DNA of 64,000 nt from an uncultured Pelagibacteraceae bacterium (GCA_902525625.1 CABZHM010000002.1:1-64000), one strand, 5' to 3'. Numbered from the stretch's first letter, positions 18,405 to 29,573 are shown. A program made the numbers and translations. Notes: generated by a model not told the origin, from the letters alone.

Positions 18405-19739
18405 ATGAAAGATAAAAAAAATAAAACTATCTCTGCAAAAACATACAAATTTGATACATTAAGTCTCCACGCTGGATATCAACCACATAAAAATGCTGGT
18501 TCTAGACAAGTCCCTATTTACCAAACAACTTCGTATTTATTTGATGACGTTGATCATGCTGCTGCACTATTTAATCTTGAAAGAGGTGGTCACATATATA
18601 GTAGAATTTCAAATCCAACAGTTGCAGTTCTTGAGGAAAGAGTTGCATCATTGGAGGGTGGTACGGCAGCCTTAGCTACATCATCTGGAATGAGTGCTAT
18701 ATTTTTAGCTGTAATGACACTTTGTGAAGCTGGGGACCATTTAGTTGTATCATCACAACTCTATGGTGGCACTGTGAATCTCTTTAGACTTACTCTACCG
18801 AAATTTGGAATTAAAACTACATTTGTAAAACCAAGAGATACTGAGGGTTTTAAGAAAGCGATACAAAAAAATACTAAAGGAATTTTTGGAGAACTTGTCG
18901 GTAATCCTGGAAACGAATTAATGGATATGCCTGCAGTAGCCAATATTGCTCATGAGGCAGGTATCCCATTGATGATTGATGCAACTTATCAGACACCTTA
19001 CCTATGTCGCCCTATTGAACATGGTGCTGATATAGTGGTTCACTCTTTAACAAAATGGATGGCTGGTCATGGATCTTCCATGGCAGGAATAATTGTTGAA
19101 GGTGGAAAATTTGATTGGATGCAAAATGATAAATTTCCAACAATGACACAACCTTATGAGGGTTATCATGGTTTATCTTTTGCTGAAGAATTTGGACCTA
19201 CTGCATTTACAATGAAATCAAGAGCTGAAGGTATGAGAGATTTTGGTCCTTGCTTAAGTCCACAAAATGCATGGAATGTTTTACAGGGCATTGAAACTTT
19301 ATCTGTTAGAATGCAAAAACATTGTTCTAATGCTGAAAAGATGGTTAAGTACTTATTAGGACATGAAAGTGTTGCTTGGGTTTCACATCCAAGTGTTCCA
19401 GATCATCCTGATCATGATTTAGCGAATAAGTTATTACCAAATGGCAAGGGTTCAATGATAGCCTTTGGTATTAAAGGTGGTAAAGAAGCTGGTGAAGCTT
19501 TTATTAATAATGTAAAATTAGCTTCTCATTTAGCAAATGTGGGTGATACCAGAACGTTGGTTATTCATCCAGCCTCAGCAACACATTCTCAAATGGATGA
19601 GGCTACTTTAAAATTTGCTGGATTATCTCATGACATGATAAGACTATCAGTAGGTATTGAAGATATTGATGATATTAAAAATGACTTTGAAAATGGATTT
19701 AGAGCAGCTAGAAAACCTAGGCTCGTATCCAATCAATGA
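18405..19739 (+). CDS. Cys/Met metabolism PLP-dependent enzyme (O-acetylhomoserine sulfhydrylase / cystathionine gamma-synthase family)
   Basis: DTLSLHAGYQPHKNAGSRQVPIYQTTSYLFDDVDHAA, VVHSLTKWMAGHGSSMAGIIV. Confidence 0.92.
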   Translation: MKDKKNKTISAKTYKFDTLSLHAGYQPHKNAGSRQVPIYQTTSYLFDDVDHAAALFNLERGGHIYSRISNPTVAVLEERVASLEGGTAALATSSGMSAIFLAVMTLCEAGDHLVVSSQLYGGTVNLFRLTLPKFGIKTTFVKPRDTEGFKKAIQKNTKGIFGELVGNPGNELMDMPAVANIAHEAGIPLMIDATYQTPYLCRPIEHGADIVVHSLTKWMAGHGSSMAGIIVEGGKFDWMQNDKFPTMTQPYEGYHGLSFAEEFGPTAFTMKSRAEGMRDFGPCLSPQNAWNVLQGIETLSVRMQKHCSNAEKMVKYLLGHESVAWVSHPSVPDHPDHDLANKLLPNGKGSMIAFGIKGGKEAGEAFINNVKLASHLANVGDTRTLVIHPASATHSQMDEATLKFAGLSHDMIRLSVGIEDIDDIKNDFENGFRAARKPRLVSNQ

Positions 19740-20551
19740 AGTTTAAAGTAAATAACAACGAAGTTTATGCTTCAACTGGTGGAAGACCCTTTGATGATAA
19801 TAAACCTTTAATTGTTTTTGTTCATGGTAGTGGTTTAACTCATATGACTTGGGTATTACAGACAAGATATTTTGCTTTTCATGGATACAGTATTCTTGCA
19901 ATAGACATGCCTGGGCATGGTCTATCAGGTGGGGAAAGTTTAAAATCTATTGAGTCGATGGCAGATTGGATTAATGACGTCATAGATGCTGTCGGATACA
20001 AAGAGGCTTCACTAGTTGGACATTCACAGGGATGTTTAGTGACAGTCGAGTGCACAGCAAGATATCCTGAAAAAATAAAAACTTTAAGTCTAATGGGTGG
20101 TGCAGGGGCAATACCAATGAATCCTGAATTGTTATCTCTAGCAGAAAACAATGATCCTAAAGCAGTAGAATTGATGATGGATTGGGCTCATGGGCCTGCA
20201 GGTCACTTTGGAGGACACCCGGTTCCAGGTCTCTACCATATAAATACTGGTTCAATGCTTGCAAAAACAAGAACAATAAAAAATACTTTAGGTGTTGATT
20301 TTAGAGCGTGCGATAACTACAAAAATGGATTTGAAGCTGCAAAAAAAATTAAGATCCCTACTCTCTCTATACTTGCTACAGATGATAAAATGTGTCCTGT
20401 AAAAGAAGGAAAAAAACTAGCTGATTTAATTGAGGGAAGTCAAATAGATATTATAGATAATTGCGGACACATGATGTTGTTAGAAGAAGCCGATAGAGTT
20501 TTAAAAGTTCTAAAAAAATTCATTATAACAAATTATCCCGCGAATAAGTAA
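19736..20551 (+). CDS. Alpha/beta fold hydrolase
   Basis: VFVHGSGLTHMTW, LVGHSQGCLVTVE, NCGHMMLLEEAD. Confidence 0.9.
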   Translation: MKFKVNNNEVYASTGGRPFDDNKPLIVFVHGSGLTHMTWVLQTRYFAFHGYSILAIDMPGHGLSGGESLKSIESMADWINDVIDAVGYKEASLVGHSQGCLVTVECTARYPEKIKTLSLMGGAGAIPMNPELLSLAENNDPKAVELMMDWAHGPAGHFGGHPVPGLYHINTGSMLAKTRTIKNTLGVDFRACDNYKNGFEAAKKIKIPTLSILATDDKMCPVKEGKKLADLIEGSQIDIIDNCGHMMLLEEADRVLKVLKKFIITNYPANK

Positions 20552-20567
20552 ATTATTGTTTGTGATT

Positions 20568-21677
20568 ATGAAGAAAAATTTTAGATTTTTTGATAATAGA
20601 CAAAAATATTTACTTTTTGTAACAACTACAAATGAAAAAAATAAAATTGCAGATGCTTTAAAACCAATTATTCATAATTTAAAACCCAAATTCCCTGCAT
20701 TAAAAATCTTTGACGCAGGAATGGGCGATGGATCATTATTGATGAGTGTAATGAGGCAGTGTCACCAAAAAATGCCACACATTCCTCTACTAGTAGCTAC
20801 TAAAGAAATAAGTTTAGAGGATGTAAGATTGGGACTTGAAAAACTTCCTGATAGATTCGTAGAACATAAAAATACAGTTTTTGTAATATCTAATCTAAAT
20901 TACGTTGAATCTACATCATTAAAATCGAACAATAAGATTAAACAAAAAAAAATGAATTGGAAAACTGTAAAGCTTAAAGGAAAATCATCCTTAGATTTTT
21001 CTGATCAACTACGAAAACTTAATCATAGTTTTTTAAATAAAAAATGGCAAATTGAAAGAAATCCAATTAATGGCAATCCGACCTATAAAGAGCCCTCTGT
21101 GCTTATAATCTATAGAAAAGACCAAGAATTTTCCTTAAAAAATATTATTCCAAAGAAAGATAATGGTAAAAATTATTATGATTTAATTATAGCTTCACAA
21201 CCATATAGATCGAGAATATCTGTTGAAAAGAAAGTAAAATATGTGATTGATCCAATGATTAAATCATTAGAAAAAAAAGGAAAACTTGCTGTCATTCATG
21301 CCTGTGGAAATGATCCAGGTAATAAAATAATTAAAAAAATTTGGCCAAACGAAAAACCCTTCCCCTCATTATATAAATCGATTTTGAGATATATAAAAAG
21401 TAATACTGATAAGGATATTATCAAAAATTTAAAATTTCATAGAAAAACAAACGTAAAATATATATTGAGAGCTTTACCAAACGAAATTAGTAGCGGAATA
21501 GCAACATCATTAATATTTTCGGCCTGGAATGCTTCAATATATGTAAATCAAATATCTGATGAACAAATTTTAAAAGCTGAAAGAAAAAAAAATTATCAAA
21601 AAATTGTTCAACAGATACTCAATAAATATAAAGGTTTGTATTTCAATAATGAATTATTTATAATTGAGAGAAAATAA
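20568..21677 (+). CDS. Putative class I SAM-dependent methyltransferase-like protein
   Basis: ALKIFDAGMGDGSLLMSVMRQ resembles motif I; YDLIIASQPYRS; internal ATG preferred over the 20556 start. Confidence 0.55.
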   Translation: MKKNFRFFDNRQKYLLFVTTTNEKNKIADALKPIIHNLKPKFPALKIFDAGMGDGSLLMSVMRQCHQKMPHIPLLVATKEISLEDVRLGLEKLPDRFVEHKNTVFVISNLNYVESTSLKSNNKIKQKKMNWKTVKLKGKSSLDFSDQLRKLNHSFLNKKWQIERNPINGNPTYKEPSVLIIYRKDQEFSLKNIIPKKDNGKNYYDLIIASQPYRSRISVEKKVKYVIDPMIKSLEKKGKLAVIHACGNDPGNKIIKKIWPNEKPFPSLYKSILRYIKSNTDKDIIKNLKFHRKTNVKYILRALPNEISSGIATSLIFSAWNASIYVNQISDEQILKAERKKNYQKIVQQILNKYKGLYFNNELFIIERK

Positions 21678-22697
21678 TTTGTAATTAAACATATTTTTAT
21701 ACAAAATAAACAAAGAGGATGTCATTAATAAAATAGAGCTAAATTGATGTAGAGATGATATTAAAATATTCGCACCACTCAAAATTGTAAAAATACCTAG
21801 GATAATTTGTAAGAAAATAACTAAACCTAAAATTATCATAGGTTTGAACAATAACTCAATTTTTTTTTTATAAACTATAAAAGTCATTATTAAGTACACA
21901 GCTAATATTAAGTATGCCATATTTCGATGTAAATACTGAACTAAAGAAGGATCACTGAATACAGTAAGTTTAAATAAATTTGTTATAGTATTGTCATTTG
22001 GAAAATATGAACTGCCCATCATTGGCCAAGTATTATAAATTTTACCTGCATCCATTCCTGAAACAAAAGCTCCAAGTATAATTTGTAAAAAAATTAAAAA
22101 TATAAAAATTTCTGGTAAATAATTTTTCATCTTTCTTTCTTTTTCTTTCAAATACACCAAATCCAAATAGTTCCAGAAAATCAAAGATAAAATTATAAAA
22201 GCAAATAAGAGGTGAATTGATAATCTAAAATGACTAACATCAATATTATTTATGAGTCCACTTTTAACCATATACCACCCTAAAAAACCTTGAAAACATA
22301 TTAATAAAAAAATCAAATGTAAATTTGTAAGTTTTTTAAAACCAACTTTTATACTAAAAAAAATTAATGGAATTAAAAAAGTTAATCCTATTATTCTACC
22401 AAAAAATCTGTGTGCCCATTCCCACCAAAAAATAAATTTAAATTCACTTAAGGTCATTGAGAAATTTTGCAATTTAAATTCAGGAATTTTTTTGTATGAA
22501 TTAAAATATGCATTCCATGTTTCGTTATTTAATGGTGGAAAAAATCCTTTAAAAAATTCCCATTTTGTGATCGATAATCCTGAATCTGTTAGTCTTGTTA
22601 AACCACCGATAACAATCATGGTTGACACTAAAAAAAACATCAAAATCAACCAATTCGACATATACAATCGGTATTTACTATTTATTTCGGTATACAT
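21654..22697 (-). CDS. ctaA: Heme A synthase (CtaA/COX15)
   Basis: VSTMIVIGGLTRLTDSGLSITKW, EWAHRFFGRIIGL, HRNMAYL. Confidence 0.95.
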   Translation of the reverse strand: MYTEINSKYRLYMSNWLILMFFLVSTMIVIGGLTRLTDSGLSITKWEFFKGFFPPLNNETWNAYFNSYKKIPEFKLQNFSMTLSEFKFIFWWEWAHRFFGRIIGLTFLIPLIFFSIKVGFKKLTNLHLIFLLICFQGFLGWYMVKSGLINNIDVSHFRLSIHLLFAFIILSLIFWNYLDLVYLKEKERKMKNYLPEIFIFLIFLQIILGAFVSGMDAGKIYNTWPMMGSSYFPNDNTITNLFKLTVFSDPSLVQYLHRNMAYLILAVYLIMTFIVYKKKIELLFKPMIILGLVIFLQIILGIFTILSGANILISSLHQFSSILLMTSSLFILYKNMFNYKLFSLNYK

Positions 22698-22740
22698 ATT
22701 TATTTAAATATAATATTTATTAATAATTCCAATTGATCAA

Positions 22741-23031
22741 ATGTCGCCGGATAACAAAAAAAAATTAAATAAACTAAGAAAAAAGCTAGATACTCTTGAT
22801 AATAAACTAATTAAATTAGTTAAAGTTAGAACAAATATTGTGAATGATGTTCTCAAACTTAAAACTTATAAGAATGAAATTGTAGACAAAAAAAGAATAT
22901 CCAAAATTCTTAAAAATATAAAAAATAAATCGATAAAAAATAAAATCGACCCAAAAATTACCAATCAAATATGGAAAAAAATGATTTATGCTTATATCGA
23001 TTATGAAAGGAGAAACTTCAAAAAAAAGTAG
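22741..23031 (+). CDS. Chorismate mutase family protein
   Basis: LRKKLDTLDNKLIKLVKVRTNIVNDVLKLK…IDPKITNQIWKKMI. Confidence 0.8.
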   Translation: MSPDNKKKLNKLRKKLDTLDNKLIKLVKVRTNIVNDVLKLKTYKNEIVDKKRISKILKNIKNKSIKNKIDPKITNQIWKKMIYAYIDYERRNFKKK

Positions 23032-23223
23032 TTATTTACTATGTGGTGGAAGTTTTTTCTCCACAAAGATCTCATGTTTTCGAGTATCAGGATTGTATTT
23101 TTTTGCTTTAAGTTTAATTTTAGCTTTTTCTCCACCAGCCGGTTTTTTAACATAGTAAAAAAATGAGCTATCTGGTTTAGATTCAGGAACAAGTCTTACT
23201 TTTACATGAGTTTTTTTAGCCAT
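23032..23223 (-). CDS. rpmG: 50S ribosomal protein L33
   Basis: MAKKTHVKVRLVPESKPDSSFFYYVKKP…KKYNPDTRKHEIFVEKKLP. Confidence 0.85.
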   Translation of the reverse strand: MAKKTHVKVRLVPESKPDSSFFYYVKKPAGGEKAKIKLKAKKYNPDTRKHEIFVEKKLPPHSK

Positions 23224-23230
23224 ATTATTT

Positions 23231-23596
23231 TTAATCTTTTAAATTTCTAATTATATTAGATATTTTAACTAACTTACTTTTTATATCGTATGTCTTTATA
23301 GATTTATTTAAATTTACGTCAAGTTTTAAAGTATCAACATTATTTAAAATTTTTTTTACACCCTTTATTGTCATTCCTTGATCTTTTAAAAGAAAATGAA
23401 CTTTTTTGATTAAATCTATATTTTTTTTGTCGTAATACCGTCTATTACCATTTAGGACTTTAGGCTTTATTTGTTTAAATTCTTTTTCCCAATATCGTAT
23501 TGTATGTGTGGGAGGCGTACCGCCTCTTTTAGACTTCAAACCAATAATTTTAACTACCTCACCTATGGTTTTATAAGCACTTTCAAATTTACTCAT
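23231..23596 (-). CDS. MerR family transcriptional regulator
   Basis: TIGEVVKIIG…PTHTIRYWEKEFKQIKPKVLNGNRRYYDKKNIDLIKKV. Confidence 0.92.
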   Translation of the reverse strand: MSKFESAYKTIGEVVKIIGLKSKRGGTPPTHTIRYWEKEFKQIKPKVLNGNRRYYDKKNIDLIKKVHFLLKDQGMTIKGVKKILNNVDTLKLDVNLNKSIKTYDIKSKLVKISNIIRNLKD

Positions 23597-23885
23597 TCTT
23601 TGAATTTATAAATTCCTTAAATTCTCTAGAAGGTTTAAATAGAACTACGTTTCTCTCAGAAATGATTTTGTTTTCTTTTGTTTTAGGATTTCTACCAACT
23701 CTAGATTTTTTTAATCTAATATAAAACGTACCAAATTTAGTTAGTTTTAATTTTTTTTCCTTTTTTAGATTAAGCGTTATTAGAGAAAAAAACTCATCTA
23801 TTAAATGCTCTGAAATTTGTTTGGAAAAACCTACTTGCATGTAAATAATATTAACTAATTCTTTTTTAGTTAAGTTTGTTCTCAT
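23589..23885 (-). CDS. ihfA: Integration host factor alpha / HU family protein
   Basis: LTKKELVNIIY…KLTKFGTFYIRLKKSRVGRNPKTKENKIISERNVVLFKPSREFK. Confidence 0.88.
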   Translation of the reverse strand: MRTNLTKKELVNIIYMQVGFSKQISEHLIDEFFSLITLNLKKEKKLKLTKFGTFYIRLKKSRVGRNPKTKENKIISERNVVLFKPSREFKEFINSKNE

Positions 23886-24890
23886 TTATTTAATATTTTC
23901 TTTAATTTTTCTTATCAAATTTCCTTTAATTATTCTATTACAAACATCTAAAGAGTTTGAGAAACCAATATAATCTATTCCACCATGACTTTTAACAACA
24001 GGCGTGTCCAAACCAACAAATATTGCTCCATTATATAATCTAGGATCTAATCTTTCTTTTAATTTTCTTAAATTTGAAATATTGAGTAGAGAGGATATTT
24101 TTCCAAGAAATGATCCACTTAAAGCTTTCTTTAACTCACCTGTAATAAAATTGGCAGTACCCTCAGCTGTTTTTAAAGCAACATTTCCAGTAAAACCATC
24201 TGAAACAATAACATTTACTTTACCATTCATTAATTCATTACCTTCTATATACCCTTCAAAATCAAAATTTTGATTTTTTCTATCATTTAATAACTGATAA
24301 GTTTCTTTTATTATTTCATTTCCTTTCAATTCCTCAGAACCTATATTTAGCAAAGCTACTTTTGAAATATCATTAGGATATAAAGATTTATACAACGAAG
24401 CTCCCATAATGGCAAAATCTATTAAATTTTTTGAACTACACTCAATATTAGCACCAAGATCCAGAACAACACTCATCCCTTTTTTATTAGGCCACAAAGC
24501 TGATAATGCGGGTCTATCAATATTTTCAAGCATTTTTAAATTTAATTTTGCAATTACCAATAAAGCTCCAGTATTACCTGCAGAAATCACAATATCAGTT
24601 TCTTTGTTCTTAACGCTTTCAATTGAAAGCCACATACTTGTCTTTTTACCTCTCTTTGCCGCTTCTAATGGACTATCTGTGCTTTTCACAACATCATTGG
24701 TATGTACTATTTCATAAAAACTTTCATTAATCTTATTACCTATTTGCTTTAAAATTTTATCCTTATCTCCAAAAATTTTAAAAAAGTTTTCTTTGTTTTT
24801 TTTGTGATTATGAATAATTCCATCAATCACTTTCCTTGGGGAATTATCTCCACCCATTGCATCTACTGCAATTTTAATCAATTTCGTCAT
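23886..24890 (-). CDS. plsX: Phosphate acyltransferase PlsX
   Basis: IAVDAMGGDNSPRKVIDG, VISAGNTGALL. Confidence 0.97.
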   Translation of the reverse strand: MTKLIKIAVDAMGGDNSPRKVIDGIIHNHKKNKENFFKIFGDKDKILKQIGNKINESFYEIVHTNDVVKSTDSPLEAAKRGKKTSMWLSIESVKNKETDIVISAGNTGALLVIAKLNLKMLENIDRPALSALWPNKKGMSVVLDLGANIECSSKNLIDFAIMGASLYKSLYPNDISKVALLNIGSEELKGNEIIKETYQLLNDRKNQNFDFEGYIEGNELMNGKVNVIVSDGFTGNVALKTAEGTANFITGELKKALSGSFLGKISSLLNISNLRKLKERLDPRLYNGAIFVGLDTPVVKSHGGIDYIGFSNSLDVCNRIIKGNLIRKIKENIK

Positions 24891-24906
24891 CTTTAAATCT
24901 TAAAAA

Positions 24907-25089
24907 TTAATCTTTAGGGTCTAGAACTTGTCTTCCTTTATACATTCCAGTTTTTAAATCTAAATGATGTGATAATCTAAACTCACCCGTTTTCTTATCT
25001 TCAACAACGTTTTTTGATGAAAATTTCATATTCTGAGATCTTCTCATACGAGTTCTAGATGGTGTTTGTTTTCGTTTAGGGACTGCCAT
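24907..25089 (-). CDS. rpmF: 50S ribosomal protein L32
   Basis: [19 protein letters not shown]. Confidence 0.98.
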   Translation of the reverse strand: MAVPKRKQTPSRTRMRRSQNMKFSSKNVVEDKKTGEFRLSHHLDLKTGMYKGRQVLDPKD

Positions 25090-25091
25090 AA

Positions 25092-25559
25092 TTAAGAGTT
25101 AATTACACCTTTTGTTAAATAATTCAAATTTTTTTTTGATAATTTCTCTCTAAAAACTTCAAAATAATCAACAAATTCGTCTATATTTTTAAAATCCTCT
25201 AAAAATATTGATAATTTTTCAATTTTTTTTTCTCTATTTAAATCATCCCAAAAATGAATTTCACTCACCATTGAATGAAATAAATTTATATATACCTTCA
25301 TCTTTTTGTTAATTGACTGATCGCCATAACCAATTTCCCTTATACTTAATTCTAATTGCCGAAAGTTGAAATCATATATTTCTTGAAGAATCTCTTTATT
25401 TTCCTCATTTTTGAAATTTTTCAAAAAAAAAGCAAAATGTAATAAAAAAAGTGTTAATCTATCGGAAAAATTATCATTTCTATTTAATGATCTGTATAAA
25501 TCTTTATTTCTGGTGTAATTAATTAGATTATTATAAATACTAATATAATTTTTACGCAT
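25092..25559 (-). CDS. Ubiquinol-cytochrome c chaperone (CBP3/UQCC1-like)
   Basis: [31 protein letters not shown]…[13 protein letters not shown]…[23 protein letters not shown]; start moved to 25559 at the CATG shared with bamE. Confidence 0.72.
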   Translation of the reverse strand: MRKNYISIYNNLINYTRNKDLYRSLNRNDNFSDRLTLFLLHFAFFLKNFKNEENKEILQEIYDFNFRQLELSIREIGYGDQSINKKMKVYINLFHSMVSEIHFWDDLNREKKIEKLSIFLEDFKNIDEFVDYFEVFREKLSKKNLNYLTKGVINS

Positions 25560-26043
25560 GAAAAATATATTATATCTATTTATCTTATCATTAATAGTCA
25601 CAAATTGCTCTTTCGATAAAGTTGTTAGACACCATGGTGTGTCTTTTCTTGAAAAAAAACAAAAAAATCTAATAATAAACAAGACAAATAAAAATGAAAT
25701 TATTGATGTATTAGGAAAACCTTCAACCAAAAGTAAATTTAATAATGATGTATGGATATATATTGAAAGAAAACAAACTCAATCTCAATTCAAAAATTTA
25801 GGTAAGATGAAAATTTACAAAAACGACGTACTAGTTCTTGAAATTGATAATTATGGATTGCTAAAGAAAAAAAACTTCTACAACATAAATGATATGAAAA
25901 AAATAGATATTGTTAAAAAAACAACAGAGGGAAATATTACAAAAAACTCCTTTATTTATGACTTTATGTCTAGCTTAAGACAAAAAATTAACGATCCTCT
26001 AGGCGTAAGAGCCAAGAAAAGAGAAGAAATTAACCAGCGATAA
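25558..26043 (+). CDS. bamE: Outer membrane assembly factor BamE (SmpA/OmlA) lipoprotein
   Basis: [61 protein letters not shown]. Confidence 0.85.
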   Translation: MKNILYLFILSLIVTNCSFDKVVRHHGVSFLEKKQKNLIINKTNKNEIIDVLGKPSTKSKFNNDVWIYIERKQTQSQFKNLGKMKIYKNDVLVLEIDNYGLLKKKNFYNINDMKKIDIVKKTTEGNITKNSFIYDFMSSLRQKINDPLGVRAKKREEINQR

Positions 26044-28135
26044 CTGCTAATAAGAGTAACGCAACTATATTTGTTATCTTAATCATGGGATTTACAGCTG
26101 GTCCTGCAGTATCTTTATAGGGGTCTCCTACGGTATCTCCGGTTACTGCAGCTTTGTGCGCTTCAGAACCTTTTCCACCATGATTACCATCTTCGATGTA
26201 TTTTTTTGCATTATCCCATGCACCACCACCAGCTGTCATTGAAACAGCAACAAATAAACCAGTAATTATCACTCCTAAGAGCATTGCTCCAACAGAGGCC
26301 AGAGCAGCCACTTGACCTCCAATCGCAAATATTGCGAAGTATAAGACGATTGGTGAAAGTACTGGAAGCAAAGATGGAATAATCATCTCTTTAATTGCAG
26401 CCACAGTTAGTAAATCAACTAATTTAGCATAGTCTGGTTTTTGTTTTCTTTTCATAATTCCAGGATATTTTTTGAATTGTCTTCTAACTTCAATAACAAC
26501 AGCTCCACCCGCTCTACCAACAGCTTGCATGCCCATTGAGCCAAATAAGTAAGGAAGCATTCCCCCTATTAATAAACCGACAACTATATAAGGATTAGAT
26601 AAATCAAATGTTACTACAATACCCTCTAAATTTGATCCGACCTCTTTAGAAAAATGTTTAATATCCTCTGTATAAGCTGCAAAAAGAACCAAAGCACCTA
26701 ACCCGGCTGAACCTATAGCATAACCTTTTGTTACAGCTTTAGTTGTATTTCCAACAGCATCTAAAGCATCTGTTGTTTTCCTCACTTTTTTTGGTAACTT
26801 AGACATTTCTGCAATACCACCTGCATTATCTGTAACAGGTCCATAAGCATCTAAAGCCACAACCATCCCAGCTAAAGCCAACATTGTTGTTACTGCTATA
26901 GCAATCCCATATAGCCCAGCGATGTGATTTGTGAGTAAAATACCTGCTACTATTATTAACGCCGGAATAGCAGTTGCCTCCAATGAGATAGCCAAACCTT
27001 GAATTACATTAGTGCCATGTCCAGTTGTTGACGAATTTGCAACACTTCTAACTGGTCTATAATTTGTTCCTGTATAATATTCAGTTACCCAGATTAATAA
27101 GCCCGTAATAATTAATCCAATTGTTCCACAATAATATAAACTCATACCAGTAAAAGATCTATTATTTAAATCATAGGAATTTTCTAAACCCAAAACAAAA
27201 TCAGTAACTGGATATAGAATTATTAATGAAGTTAGTGCAGAAACAACAAATCCTTTATATAAAGCTCCCATGACATTTTTACTTTTTCCAAGTTTTACAA
27301 AAAAAGTACCAATTATTGATGTTATAATACATGCTCCACCTATTGTTAGAGGATAAATCATCATAGATAAATCACCAGGGAAAAATATTGAGGATAAAAC
27401 CATTGTTGCAACAATTGTTACAGCATAAGTTTCAAATAAATCAGCAGCCATTCCTGCACAATCACCAACGTTATCACCAACATTGTCGGCTATTACAGCA
27501 GGATTCCTTGGATCATCTTCTGGTATTCCAGCCTCTACTTTACCAACTAGATCAGCTCCAACATCTGCACCTTTTGTAAAAATCCCTCCACCTAATCTTG
27601 CAAAAATAGATATTAATGAAGCACCAAAACCAAGTGCAACAAGAGCATTGACAATTTCTCTTTCTTCAACGTTAAATTTTAATAATAAATAGTAATAAAC
27701 AGCAATTGATAATAAGGCCAAACCAGCAACAAGCATACCTGTTACCGCACCAGATTTAAAAGCCACAGAAAGACCTTCAGCTAACCCTTTTCTTGATGCT
27801 TCTGCTGTTCTAACATTTGCTTGAACAGAAACTAACATTCCAACGTACCCAGCTATTCCAGATAATGTTGCGCCAATTAGATAACCTAATCCAACAAGTA
27901 TACTAAAAGCAAAACTTACAATGACCAATACTACAACGCCAACGATTGCAATTGTCTTATACTGTCTTGCAAGATAAGCCTTCGCACCAATTTGAATAGC
28001 AGATGCAATTTCTTGCATCTTTGAGTTTCCTGCACTTGAATTAAAAATACTTTTTCCTGTAAAATATCCATAAACAATTGACAATAATCCTGCTCCTATT
28101 GTGTATAAAAGAATAGTCTCTGTAGTTGAATTCAT
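26030..28135 (-). CDS. hppA: H+-translocating membrane pyrophosphatase, K+-independent signature
   Basis: [61 protein letters not shown] (Lys at the K+-independence position). Confidence 0.97.
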   Translation of the reverse strand: MNSTTETILLYTIGAGLLSIVYGYFTGKSIFNSSAGNSKMQEIASAIQIGAKAYLARQYKTIAIVGVVVLVIVSFAFSILVGLGYLIGATLSGIAGYVGMLVSVQANVRTAEASRKGLAEGLSVAFKSGAVTGMLVAGLALLSIAVYYYLLLKFNVEEREIVNALVALGFGASLISIFARLGGGIFTKGADVGADLVGKVEAGIPEDDPRNPAVIADNVGDNVGDCAGMAADLFETYAVTIVATMVLSSIFFPGDLSMMIYPLTIGGACIITSIIGTFFVKLGKSKNVMGALYKGFVVSALTSLIILYPVTDFVLGLENSYDLNNRSFTGMSLYYCGTIGLIITGLLIWVTEYYTGTNYRPVRSVANSSTTGHGTNVIQGLAISLEATAIPALIIVAGILLTNHIAGLYGIAIAVTTMLALAGMVVALDAYGPVTDNAGGIAEMSKLPKKVRKTTDALDAVGNTTKAVTKGYAIGSAGLGALVLFAAYTEDIKHFSKEVGSNLEGIVVTFDLSNPYIVVGLLIGGMLPYLFGSMGMQAVGRAGGAVVIEVRRQFKKYPGIMKRKQKPDYAKLVDLLTVAAIKEMIIPSLLPVLSPIVLYFAIFAIGGQVAALASVGAMLLGVIITGLFVAVSMTAGGGAWDNAKKYIEDGNHGGKGSEAHKAAVTGDTVGDPYKDTAGPAVNPMIKITNIVALLLLAVIAG

Positions 28136-28216
28136 ATAAACCTAAATTAAGTTGTTACTAATTAATTATAAAAGGCGGACAATACAAAAAAGTCTATAAA
28201 AGGCAATAAATAACTT

Positions 28217-29176
28217 CTAAAATTTGTGTAAATAGCCCTCGTTTTTTATGTTAATTTTATTCCCTTTTTCATCAATAATTTGTGATTTTTGATTACCTGA
28301 ACAAATTTTTCCAATTTTTGAAATTTTTATCCCTAAAGATTTAAAAGTTCTTTCAACGATTCTAGCCTTTTTTTTAGATGCGGTAAATAATATTTGATAA
28401 TCATCTCCTCTCGATATGAAGTCAATTTTTTTTAGTTTTTTTAGTAAGATAATGTTTTTAAGTTTTTTCGATATTGGAATATCAATTAAGCTTATTTTGT
28501 AGGAAAGTTTCTGTTTATTAATCAATTTATCTAAATCAGCAAAAAGGCCATCAGAAATATCTATAGACGTATTTGCAAAATTAAGTAATTTTTTCGCCAA
28601 ATCTATATGCAATTCAGGAAGATAATATTTCATGATAAAATATTTACTCAAAGTTTTGTTTAATGAAATATCTTTTTTTAAAATCTTTAAACCTGCGTAA
28701 CTATCTCCCAAATTACCTGATACATAAATATTATCATTTATTTTCGCATTATTCCTAAATATTATATTATTAGAAAAACCAACAGAAATAATTGTAAAGC
28801 TTAATTTACTAGAAAAAACTGTATCCCCACCGGACAAATAAATCCCAAACTTTTTTTGTTCCTGTTTAAGTGAAAGGGAAATCTTTTTTAAATTTAATTT
28901 TGTGAATGTTTTTTTATTTCCCGAACCTGAAATAAAATAATATTTTGGTTTGACACCTTTACAAATTAAATCTGAGATAGATGATCTAATAATTTTTTTA
29001 ATAACTAAATTAGGTTCTTTGAAATCAAAAAAATGAGACTTATCTATATATGTATCTACAGAAATGACTAATCTTTTTGATCTATCAAAAAAAACGTCAT
29101 CATTTAAATCAAGTGAATTTTTATTACTAAAAGATAATTTAGAAAAGTATTTTTTAATTAGATCAAATTCATGCAT
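28217..29176 (-). CDS. thiL: Thiamine-monophosphate kinase
   Basis: HEFDLIKKYF, SVDTYIDKSHF, SIDISDGLFADLDKL, ISRGDDYQILFT. Confidence 0.92.
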   Translation of the reverse strand: MHEFDLIKKYFSKLSFSNKNSLDLNDDVFFDRSKRLVISVDTYIDKSHFFDFKEPNLVIKKIIRSSISDLICKGVKPKYYFISGSGNKKTFTKLNLKKISLSLKQEQKKFGIYLSGGDTVFSSKLSFTIISVGFSNNIIFRNNAKINDNIYVSGNLGDSYAGLKILKKDISLNKTLSKYFIMKYYLPELHIDLAKKLLNFANTSIDISDGLFADLDKLINKQKLSYKISLIDIPISKKLKNIILLKKLKKIDFISRGDDYQILFTASKKKARIVERTFKSLGIKISKIGKICSGNQKSQIIDEKGNKINIKNEGYLHKF

Positions 29177-29573
29177 TTGAATATCTTAATTTTTTAGCTA
29201 TACTGTCTAGCAAAGCATTTAGGTATTTTATTTGAGAATTATTTAAAAAAAAATTAGATGCATTAAGATATTCTTTAATGATTATCCTTATTGAGACATT
29301 CGGTTTATATAAAATTTCATATGTTGCTGATTTTAAAATAACTTGAAATATTTTATCTAATTTAAATAGATCAAAATCTACACCAAGGTTTTTGTCTAAC
29401 TCTTCTATGATAATATCATTTCGTTCAATTGTCCCAAGGACAATGTCTTTGATAAATTTTTTAAACCTATGTTTTGGAAATTCAATTTTGTCATTATTAT
29501 TATATAAAACGCTATATAATTTTTGAATAATTATAACTCTCGAATTATTTTTTTTACTGTACTTTAGTCTCAT
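29169..29573 (-). CDS. nusB: Transcription antitermination factor NusB
   Basis: NusB C-terminal pattern VSIRIIIKEYLNASNFF…YLNALLDSIAKKLR; position next to ribH. Confidence 0.82.
   Translation of the reverse strand: MRLKYSKKNNSRVIIIQKLYSVLYNNNDKIEFPKHRFKKFIKDIVLGTIERNDIIIEELDKNLGVDFDLFKLDKIFQVILKSATYEILYKPNVSIRIIIKEYLNASNFFLNNSQIKYLNALLDSIAKKLRYSNA

Noticed and set aside
27388-27692. ORFs antisense to hppA in the ORF track
   Set aside because: Shadow frames of a highly conserved gene, biased composition, no recognisable family.
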